DNA from: CAYFJO01 sp964343305
GTDB lineage: Bacteria; Planctomycetota; Planctomycetia; Pirellulales; Pirellulaceae
DNA length: 15,321 nt
Direction: 5' to 3'
Assembly (NCBI GenBank): GCA_964343305.1
Contig: CAYFJO010000259.1
Span: forward strand, 1-15,321
Shown: positions 8,250 to 14,631 of the stretch, piece after piece
Layout: the number at the start of each line of letters is the position of its first letter
Position numbering within the stretch: the stretch's first letter is position 1
Position numbers and translations under genes: made by a program
The notes under the pieces: model-generated
Seen by the model: the letters and a program-made list of their open reading frames with translations, nothing else
What the model was told of the DNA's origin: nothing
The model's database searches: none

Positions 8250-10409
8250 CTAATTCTTGGCTTCCAAGTCCTCGACTTGCTTGCGAAGTGCTTCAAGCTT
8301 TTGGAGCAGTTCTGGTTTGTCGCGGCGAATCGTACGTCCTGTCGCGCTAGGATCGAGCAATTCGTCAAGAATCGTTTCCAGTCGGGCGGTCTTGCTTTGA
8401 ATCTCAGCATCGACATCTCCCTTGTGCAATTCTGCTTCTACTTTGGGCAGATCGATTTGCATCTGGCGGAGCTTTCGGTCAATCGCTTGTTTTTTGGCTT
8501 CTTCTTTTAACTGATTCAGGTTGTCCGAAGCGGCTTTCTTCGCCTCGTCCGAATAACTGACTCCCGCGGGAATTGGCCAATTGTCCGTACGAAACGTCTC
8601 CAGCGGCAAGCGTTCGCGACCGACCATGTTGCCGGTCGGCCAATTGGCCCAACCGTAACGAACGGCGACTGGATCTTTGACGAGGTCGCTCCAAACTTCA
8701 ATTGTCCATGTTCCGTCGAGTCGAGTGTGTTTCGCCTTCGCTGGATACCAACGACGATCTTCGCCAGCGATGATGAATCCTTGAAACTCAGCGTTGCCCT
8801 CGCGCGGACAAGGTACGACTTGCCAGTAGGCGTTGTTTTCAACATGCTTCCATCGTTCATGAACCACCGGATCCGTGTCGAAATAGAGGAAGATTCTGTC
8901 GTCCTTCTTCTTCATCGACTGACATTCGTTCGCGCGGTGGACAACCGGCGCGTCGTAGACTTTGGCCAACGCCCACAACGATGCGTATTCGGCAACCGGA
9001 AGTTTCTCGGCCGGGTGAATGTACGAGTTTCCGGTTGGATAGGTTGCGATCATGTCCGCATTCGGATCATTGGCAAGTGCTCGGCGTTGGATGTCACGCA
9101 CGATCGCGTAACCCTCGGCAACCGTCGCTAGTTCCGGGTCGAGGCCAAAAGTGCCCCAGCCCGGTTGGCTGATACAACCAAATGGCAGATCTTCGTCTCC
9201 GAAGGCGTTGCGAAACGAAACTGGGATTCTTGGAAACGTGTGTTCATAGCGAGTCCATCGCATGAAGTTGTTGTTCTCTCCCTGGTAGTACAACACGCCG
9301 CGAACACCGAGGTGGTGTATTGGCCAAACCGTCGCGTTGAACAAACCTGCCGGTGGACTCCAACCACTACGAGGATCGGTGGGCTGTTTCGGCAGTCGTA
9401 GGCGTGGTGGTTTCTTGCCCTCTGCCTTTGCTTTCTCAACCTTTGCGGCGTGTTCCGCCTCGGCCTTTTCTTTCTCGTTCTCCCACTGTTGCATCATGCG
9501 CGCGACTTCGGCGGGCTTCTCCCAAATTGCGGTTTCGGTGTCATATTGTTCGATCGAACTTTGGACCGTGATGTGTTCGAGTTGGTTGAGTTCTTCGCGC
9601 AAGCACCAGGTTTGCCCTGTCGTTCCACCGCGCGCGACGTTGATGACACCGACTGGCACCTTCAAATACCGGTGCAGAAACACTCCAAATAGATAGGGCA
9701 CAGCCGAAAAGCGTTGTGCCGCCTCAGGCGAACACTCTTGCCATTGAATGTTGTTTCGCACGTCATCCCGTGGCTGGTACCAAGAGTCGTGCCAAGCAAC
9801 ATAACGCAGACCAGGAAAATCAGCCGACGCAGCTTCGCGCCCTTTGCGATTAAAGTTGCTCCAAGCCATATTACTCTGTCCGGCACAAACCCAGATCTCG
9901 CCGATCAGCACGTTCTTAACAGCAATCGTAACCCCGCCACTCTTCGCTGAAATCCAAGTCGGTCGGAAACTCGCCTTGGTCGGCTCGAAGGTCGCCATCC
10001 AGAGGCCATCATCGTTTGCCTTGGCATCGGTGGTTTGCGACTTAAGTTTTGGTGCATTTGTTTCGACGTACTGAACCGTAACCGAGTACTCGTCGCTAGT
10101 CTGGGGCGACGATTCTCCTCGCGTTCCGCTTTCAATTGCCGCGGACACGGCCTCGCCTCCAACCGCCGCGTCTTGCGTGATCGCGACCGAAACAACGTCA
10201 CCAGGCTGCGCCCAACCCCAGACTTTGATGGGCTTCTCCTGTTGGAAAACCATGTTGTCGCTGATGATCTTGGCAAATCGAAAACCGTCAGTCTCCTGCC
10301 CCACTGCATCCTGCTTCGAAGAGACAAAGATAATAGTTATGGTGATGAGAACGTGACGCGCTCGTGACGAAACAAATCGCAAAATGACATCTCGAATCGG
10401 CAGTTTCAT
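8250..10409 (-). CDS. Large secreted sialate O-acetylesterase-like protein with coiled-coil extensions
   Basis: This 719-residue protein has a signal peptide with a hydrophobic core at about residues 19-30. Residues 43-165 form the N-terminal beta domain (FAKIISDNMVFQQEKPIKVWG). The SGNH esterase follows: VCAGQSNM with nucleophile Ser179, RGGTTGQTW at about 260-268, YYQGENN at 374-380 and the catalytic-type His465 in YIHPAEKLPVAEYAS. These features match sialate O-acetylesterases, which remove acetyl esters from sialic acid, although the family also includes other carbohydrate acetylesterases. Two parts are unusual: a Lys/Glu-rich helical insert at about 300-335 inside the catalytic domain, and a charged coiled-coil tail at about 610-719. 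Together they make it roughly 150-200 residues longer than typical members. It heads a minus-strand cluster and is divergent from the alpha/beta-hydrolase. Family call is firm; substrate and purpose of the coiled coil are inferred. Confidence 0.92.
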   Translation of the reverse strand: MKLPIRDVILRFVSSRARHVLITITIIFVSSKQDAVGQETDGFRFAKIISDNMVFQQEKPIKVWGWAQPGDVVSVAITQDAAVGGEAVSAAIESGTRGESSPQTSDEYSVTVQYVETNAPKLKSQTTDAKANDDGLWMATFEPTKASFRPTWISAKSGGVTIAVKNVLIGEIWVCAGQSNMAWSNFNRKGREAASADFPGLRYVAWHDSWYQPRDDVRNNIQWQECSPEAAQRFSAVPYLFGVFLHRYLKVPVGVINVARGGTTGQTWCLREELNQLEHITVQSSIEQYDTETAIWEKPAEVARMMQQWENEKEKAEAEHAAKVEKAKAEGKKPPRLRLPKQPTDPRSGWSPPAGLFNATVWPIHHLGVRGVLYYQGENNNFMRWTRYEHTFPRIPVSFRNAFGDEDLPFGCISQPGWGTFGLDPELATVAEGYAIVRDIQRRALANDPNADMIATYPTGNSYIHPAEKLPVAEYASLWALAKVYDAPVVHRANECQSMKKKDDRIFLYFDTDPVVHERWKHVENNAYWQVVPCPREGNAEFQGFIIAGEDRRWYPAKAKHTRLDGTWTIEVWSDLVKDPVAVRYGWANWPTGNMVGRERLPLETFRTDNWPIPAGVSYSDEAKKAASDNLNQLKEEAKKQAIDRKLRQMQIDLPKVEAELHKGDVDAEIQSKTARLETILDELLDPSATGRTIRRDKPELLQKLEALRKQVEDLEAKN

Positions 10410-10457
10410 AGAGTTTTCCCATTTGTTTGTGAATAAGTTGCGTTAAGTTGGATGCTT

Positions 10458-10467
10458 GAGCATGCTC
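10458..10467. promoter_or_regulatory. Perfect 10-bp palindrome in the divergent intergenic region
   Basis: GAGCATGCTC is its own reverse complement and lies near the middle of the 126-base gap between the divergent acetylesterase and alpha/beta-hydrolase genes. A dimeric regulator could bind here and control both, but a palindrome of this size can arise by chance. Confidence 0.3.
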
Positions 10468-10535
10468 GGTCATTTTACCAAAAGCCATGCCAAAGTGAGT
10501 AACCAGTTCATTGGAAAGGATTTAAGGTGTACTTC

Positions 10536-11519
10536 ATGATTCGATTCTATATCACACTTGGATTCATTTCTGTGGCCGCAACCAGCTTGCTCGCGCCGAA
10601 TTCGGTTGCCGCCGACAAAAAGTCGCCCGCGTTTTCGAAATCGGACTATGCCTTTAAGACGGTCGATCAACTGAAACTCAAGGCGGATGTTTACCGTTAC
10701 GAGCAAGATGTTAAACGCCCGGTCATTGTGTGGCTTCATGGTGGCGCGCTGATCATGGGAAGTCGCGGTGGCGTGCCTACACAGTTGCAGGATTTGGCTA
10801 AGCTGCATGATTTCGTTCTCGTCTCACTTGATTACCGGCTCGCTCCCGAAGCACAATTGCCTGCGATCATCGAAGATTTGAAAGATGGGTTGCGGTGGGT
10901 ACGTGAGTCAGGACCAAAGCTCTTTCATGCAGATCCTTCTCGAATCGTGGTTGCTGGTGCTTCGGCTGGTGGTTATTTGGCTCTGATGAGCGGCATAGTG
11001 GCCGAGCCGCGCCCGACAGCAATCGTTTCGTATTGGGGCTTTGGTGATGTGGACGGCGACTGGACAACAAAGCCGAATGCAGATTACCGAAAAGGGAAGT
11101 TAATCGACAAAGATGTCGCTTGGTCCGGTGTTGGCCAGCAGTTGCTCACAAGCACCAATCGGAAGAACGGCCGAGGGCGAGCGACGTTTTTTTTGTATCT
11201 CAAACAGACGCGCCAGTGGGTCAATGCCGTCAGCGGCTTTGACCCGGAAAAGGACCACGACAGACTAACGCCCTTCTGTCCAATTCGAACCGTCACGTCG
11301 GAGTACCCACCAACATTGTTTCTGCACGGCACTGCGGACAAAGACGTTCCGGTCGAACAGTCCACCGCCATGGCTGCCGAGCTGCAACGTCACGGAGTCG
11401 CACACGAGCTAATCACCATCGAAGGGGGCGGGCACAGTTTGTGGGGCGGCGACCGAAAGAAAATCAATCAAGCTTTCAACCGTTCGACTGAGTATATCCG
11501 CGAACAACTTAAAAAGTAG
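10536..11519 (+). CDS. Secreted alpha/beta-hydrolase, carbohydrate esterase/lipase type
   Basis: About 327 residues, with a signal peptide ending near SVAA (residues 1-26). The fold motifs appear in order: the oxyanion-hole HGGA at 68-71, DYRLAPEAQLP at about 99-109, the nucleophile elbow GASAGG with Ser143, HGTADKDVP supplying the acid (Asp268 or Asp270), and GGGH with His300. This is the hormone-sensitive-lipase-like / BD-FAE-like esterase group, which in polysaccharide loci removes acetyl or feruloyl esters. AAGG at 10524-10527 lies 8 bases before the ATG. A GTG at 10527 with AAAGGA 6 bases upstream is an alternative start adding three residues. It is divergent from the acetylesterase and fits a deacetylation role in the same locus, though the substrate is not evident. 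A perfect hairpin starts four bases after its stop. Confidence 0.92.
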   Translation: MIRFYITLGFISVAATSLLAPNSVAADKKSPAFSKSDYAFKTVDQLKLKADVYRYEQDVKRPVIVWLHGGALIMGSRGGVPTQLQDLAKLHDFVLVSLDYRLAPEAQLPAIIEDLKDGLRWVRESGPKLFHADPSRIVVAGASAGGYLALMSGIVAEPRPTAIVSYWGFGDVDGDWTTKPNADYRKGKLIDKDVAWSGVGQQLLTSTNRKNGRGRATFFLYLKQTRQWVNAVSGFDPEKDHDRLTPFCPIRTVTSEYPPTLFLHGTADKDVPVEQSTAMAAELQRHGVAHELITIEGGGHSLWGGDRKKINQAFNRSTEYIREQLKK

Positions 11520-11522
11520 CGT

Positions 11523-11544
11523 CATTGGCGAGCGAACGCCAATG
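11523..11544. repeat. Perfect 8-bp inverted repeat just after the hydrolase stop
   Basis: CATTGGCG (11523-11530) and CGCCAATG (11537-11544) enclose a 6-base loop, four bases after the TAG of the alpha/beta-hydrolase. It could act as a transcript-end hairpin, but no T-run follows, so a simple Rho-independent terminator is not supported. It also marks the left edge of the sulfatase debris and resembles the palindromic elements inside the fusion gene in size and GC content. Confidence 0.8.
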
Positions 11545-12104
11545 AAAGCTGTCTTGCCCATACCAGATTCCTCTATTCAGACAAGGACGTGCGACGGTCG
11601 CCGAATCCTGAGCGAGGGCCAGGCCAACCGCTTTTCACGATACCCAGGGACATCAACGGGATCGAAATCTTCGGCGACTTTCCCAGGACCGGGCTTTCGG
11701 ACAAGGACATCGTGTATGGACTACGAAGCTATTACGCCTGCGTGAGTTTCATCGATGCGCAGGTCGGAAAGATCCTGGATGAACTCCAACGGCTCAAGCT
11801 GGCGGACTCCACCGTCGTCGTCGTTCTCTCGGATCATGGATTTCACCTGGGTGATCACGGCAACTGGGGAAAGGCGACTTGTTTTGAGCACGCCACGCGT
11901 TCCCCGCTCTTCGTGCAGATGTCGGGAATGGAAACTGCCGGAACCCAATGCAACGCGCTCGTGGAGCATGTGGATCTGTTTCCAACAGTGCTTGATTTGT
12001 GCGGATTCGATATTCCGCAGTACATGGAAGGCACCAGTTTCGTTCCATTGCTGAAGTCCCCTTTGACGGCTTGGAAGAACGTTGTGTTCAGCCGGCTTGT
12101 CTGA
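11545..12104 (+). pseudogene. Sulfatase remnant, iduronate-2-sulfatase-like, both ends missing
   Basis: The frame is open from just after the previous stop (11520) to a TGA at 12102-12104. From about 11690 it is clearly the middle of a sulfatase: YGLRSYYACVSFIDAQVGKI, then VVVVLSDHGFHLGDHGNWGK with the metal-binding Asp-His pair, FEHATRSPLFVQMSG, ALVEHVDLFPTVLDLCGFD and MEGTSFVPLLK. These patterns match iduronate-2-sulfatase-type enzymes. The N-terminal half, with the formylglycine cysteine and first metal ligands, is absent, and so is the usual C-terminal part. No ATG precedes the conserved part in this frame; a GTG at 11589 is the only nearby start. Without the formylglycine it cannot be an active sulfatase. 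It is best read as a deletion remnant. Confidence 0.85.
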
Positions 12105-12280
12105 AAGAGATGCCGAGAAGGCAAAGAAGAGAGCTGACGGAAAGTCGCTTTTTGGGCCGCAGGTAGAAATCGCTGCAAACGGCAATGCCGCTGGTGTCTG
12201 GTTCGAAGGTGTCGGTGGCTGGCTGCTGGCTCCCTAGCCTGAAGTCGCCAATAACGCCGCCTCCGGCTGTGCAAGGCCGT
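12091..12280 (+). pseudogene. DUF1080 (3-keto-disaccharide hydrolase domain) remnant
   Basis: One frame over from the end of the sulfatase remnant, the sequence reads ERDAEKAKKRADGKSLFGPQ, then VEIAANGNAAGVWFEGVGG and WLLAP, followed by a TAG at about 12235-12237. After the stop, PEVANNA continues in the same frame. The FGPQVEI...GGWL pattern is typical of the middle of DUF1080 proteins. Start and end of the domain are missing, so this is a decayed second DUF1080 gene, placed directly after the sulfatase remnant and just before an intact DUF1080 gene. The joint with the sulfatase lies at about 12085-12102. The call rests on recall of family patterns. Confidence 0.6.
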
Positions 12281-12387
12281 TGTCCTTGAATCTTGAAGCC
12301 AGTCGGCAAGCCAGAGAGCGTTCACGCAATGTAGAATACTGCTTACACTGGAAGTCCACACCGTGGCGACATTTAATGGAGAACGCG

Positions 12388-13038
12388 ATGATGACAACGA
12401 CCATTCGAACGACATGCGTGATCGTAATAATCACGAGTATCGCAACCGCCGAAGAACCAGCGTGGAAGTCGCTCTTCAACGGCAAAGACCTCACCGGTTG
12501 GAAAGCAAACACACGGCCAGAGTCATTCTCCGTGAAAGATGGCGTCCTGAAAGCGCACGGCAAGAACGGGATGTCTCATTTGTTCTACGTTGGCCAGAGC
12601 GGGAAACTTGTCCAATTCAAAGATTTTGAATTGGAAGCCGTTGTCCGCAGCGAACCGAGTTCCAACTCCGGCATCTTTTTTCATACCGATTACGAACTGC
12701 GGAACGGAAAGTACTTAAACAAGGGTTACGAGGTGCAACTCAACAGCACCGAGAAAGAGAAACGCAAGACCGGGAGCTTGTACGCGGTTGTCGACCTCGA
12801 TACTTCGTCCGTCGACGAGACCCAGTGGTTCACGATTCGCTTCCGCGTGCAAGGCAAGCGAATCACCGTCTGGCTCAACGACAAGCAGGTGCTTGACTAC
12901 ATCGAGCCCGATTCTCCGGAGCGGCCGCCGTCGCGTGCGAAGCGATTAATCGATCCGAATGGCGGCGCGATCGCGCTACAGGCGCATGATCCGAAGAGTG
13001 TTTTCTATTTCAAGTCGATTCGTATTCGCAAGTTGTAG
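12388..13038 (+). CDS. Secreted DUF1080 protein (3-keto-disaccharide hydrolase domain)
   Basis: The predicted product has 216 residues. The open frame begins further upstream at 12280, but the start is placed at ATG 12388 (or 12391) because GGAGAA at 12378-12383 precedes it and the product then begins with a signal peptide (about residues 1-21, TTCVIVIITSIATA). The single domain shows FNGKDLTGWK at 30-39, SSNSGIFFHTDYE at 91-103, GYEVQLNS at 113-120, WFTIRFRVQGKRITVWLNDK at 147-166 and a final strand FYFKSIRIRKL. This is the concanavalin-like DUF1080 fold, abundant in planctomycetes; some members hydrolyse 3-keto-disaccharides. It follows the decayed DUF1080 copy and converges on the SHD1-domain gene, overlapping it by 63 bases. 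Domain call is strong; enzyme activity here is inferred. Confidence 0.9.
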   Translation: MMTTTIRTTCVIVIITSIATAEEPAWKSLFNGKDLTGWKANTRPESFSVKDGVLKAHGKNGMSHLFYVGQSGKLVQFKDFELEAVVRSEPSSNSGIFFHTDYELRNGKYLNKGYEVQLNSTEKEKRKTGSLYAVVDLDTSSVDETQWFTIRFRVQGKRITVWLNDKQVLDYIEPDSPERPPSRAKRLIDPNGGAIALQAHDPKSVFYFKSIRIRKL

Positions 13039-13829
13039 GGACGACGGATGAATCAGGCGCAACAGTTCTGCGGCACTCCTTCGGACCGATTTACCTTCGG
13101 CCGGCGTGACAACGCGAATTGCCATGGGGCGCGGCGACATGCCGACGGTCGGGCCTCGGCCGAGCATGCCGTAGGTAAAGTCTCTCGAATACGGACCGAT
13201 CTGCGGAGTGCCGACAATCTCTACATAGCTCTTACCGATCACAACTTTGCTTGGATCAAAATCTTCGGCCTTGAACCGCCAGCCGGTTGTGTGTCTTCCC
13301 GATGCTCCTGGTTTATCCCGGTCTAAGTGAAACGAGTACATGTTGAAAAACGTAACGGAGTACTCACCAATATTCGATCCCATCGTTTTGCTTTCCTCAC
13401 AATCCGACACTTCCACGATCAAATAGCGCGTGCTGATTTTGACGTCTTTCAGCTCTTCGTTGACCTTCGTGATCAGTGCGTTGCCCATGGCCCGGCCCTG
13501 CAGGATCTCGCGCATTTTGCTCTCGATTAGAAAAATGGGCGCGGCGAGTTTCGCGATCTCTCGTCCAGCCTGTCAACCGGAACCTGGATCGTCTTGTCGC
13601 TATCCTTCTTTTGCAACTCGACGGAAGTCGCCGTCGCCGAAACGAGTTCGGCCGTGACGCGAAACTGGCCGGTTGCATCAACCCACTCGCGAGTGATGTG
13701 CGGAAAATCACCACCCTTAACAACTGAGAATTTGACTTCGCGTCGAGCGAGGGTTGGGGTGGGATCTGGTTGAGCTTGAACGACGAGTTGGCCAGGCAAT
13801 GCCGCCGCCACAACGAGAAGAATCGCCAT
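12976..13829 (-). pseudogene. Secreted SHD1-domain protein broken by a frameshift
   Basis: Start at ATG 13827-13829, with AAGGAG (13836-13841) 6 bases upstream and a signal peptide (residues 1-20, MAILLVVAAALPGQLVVQAQ). Residues 47-90, REWVDATGQFRVTAELVSA to VPVDRLDE, match an SHD1-type small beta domain common in planctomycete secreted proteins. The frame then ends at 13527-13529. One base over, REIAKLAAPIFLIESKMREI continues and runs to 12976 with no stop. A single missing base at about 13556-13566 would join them into one protein of about 284 residues. The second half (ALITKVNEELKDVKISTRYLIVEV, EYSVTFFNMYSFHL, KVVIGKSYVEIVGTPQIGPYSRDFTYG) is not a family I recognise. The 3' end overlaps the opposing DUF1080 gene by 63 bases. 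Either a true pseudogene or a sequence error; the downstream ORF also has an ATG at 13515. Confidence 0.72.
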
Positions 13830-13979
13830 GAGATGCTCCTTGAGTATTCGACAGACGATTGACAACTTGCGTGAAGAAACTGACGTAGCGAGGCTGACAA
13901 ATCCGCAATCAAAGCAAAGGGTCAGTCTACCACCTGTCGCATTTTCTTCGCCCTTTGATCGTTTTCATTCCCCACAAAA

Positions 13980-14621
13980 TCACCTAGGTAACTCCTCTAA
14001 AAACAAATCCAAGTCTTTTTTGTCACACGAGGAAACAAGCCAGTAAACATAACATGGATCGCGCGAGATAGTTATTCGGCGATCACCCCGCGAAAATCGA
14101 TACGTAGGAGACCTAGAGTAATGTAATGTCTCTGGTTCTTCATCAAGCTCACGTCTAAGCGCAGCCAACTGCGAGTCACTGAACGACTCACTCGTGAGGA
14201 TTGCCGACGTGTCCTCGTTGAAGTTAAAGTAATCGAACATTTGACAATAAATGAATGTCGAGAACTTTTCGCAGCACTGGGCAGAATCTCCTTCAAGCCA
14301 CTTCGTCACGACCGGCGGATCTTCCGTTTCGTTGATTACGAATCCCCATTGGCACACTGCTTGGTTCTCGATTTGAAAGAATACTACCGCTTGGCCATCG
14401 ACACTCTCAGTGGAGAGCTTGTTCAGTGGAATCGGTGTGTCGCCGTTGCTATACCGCTTCAGGAGATTTACTGCATCGTGGATTGAATACCATTGCTTTA
14501 CTGATTCAGGCAATGATCCCAAACGCTCTTCCAATTTGTCAATGCGCTTTTGATTGATCGGTGGTGGCCCACGACGAAGAATTCCCCGAGTCTTTTGATG
14601 ATAATCCAAGTTTTTACCCAC
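13980..14621 (-). CDS. SUKH / SMI1-KNR4-like domain protein
   Basis: About 213 residues with no signal peptide, so probably cytoplasmic. The pattern LPESVKQWYSIHDAVNLLKR, then PIPLNKL, then VVFFQIENQAVCQWGFVIN and EDPPVV, then EKFSTFIYCQMFDYF is that of SUKH-superfamily proteins, many of which are immunity proteins against polymorphic or contact-dependent toxins, while others have unknown roles. There is no ATG in the 5' part. A GTG at 14621 begins 10 bases after the stop of the upstream sulfatase; a TTG at 14663 would overlap that gene. The gene looks less GC-rich by eye than its neighbours, which may point to recent acquisition. No toxin or secretion gene is visible next to it. The family call is from motif recall; an immunity role is only a possibility. 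Confidence 0.72.
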   Translation of the reverse strand: MGKNLDYHQKTRGILRRGPPPINQKRIDKLEERLGSLPESVKQWYSIHDAVNLLKRYSNGDTPIPLNKLSTESVDGQAVVFFQIENQAVCQWGFVINETEDPPVVTKWLEGDSAQCCEKFSTFIYCQMFDYFNFNEDTSAILTSESFSDSQLAALRRELDEEPETLHYSRSPTYRFSRGDRRITISRDPCYVYWLVSSCDKKDLDLFLEELPR

Positions 14622-14631
14622 TGTTAAAGGT

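Noticed and set aside
11523..11544. Rho-independent terminator for the alpha/beta-hydrolase
   Set aside because: The hairpin is perfect, but the bases after it contain no T-run, so I list it as an inverted repeat only.
13527..13580. Programmed ribosomal frameshifting in the SHD1-type gene
   Set aside because: No slippery heptamer or clear downstream structure is visible at the shift, and a similar one-base lesion occurs in the HEAT-repeat gene, so mutation or sequence error is more likely.
13915..13957. CAAAGGG/CCCTTTG inverted pair between the SUKH-like and SHD1-type genes
   Set aside because: Seven-base arms 29 bases apart are easily explained by chance and are not linked to other signals.
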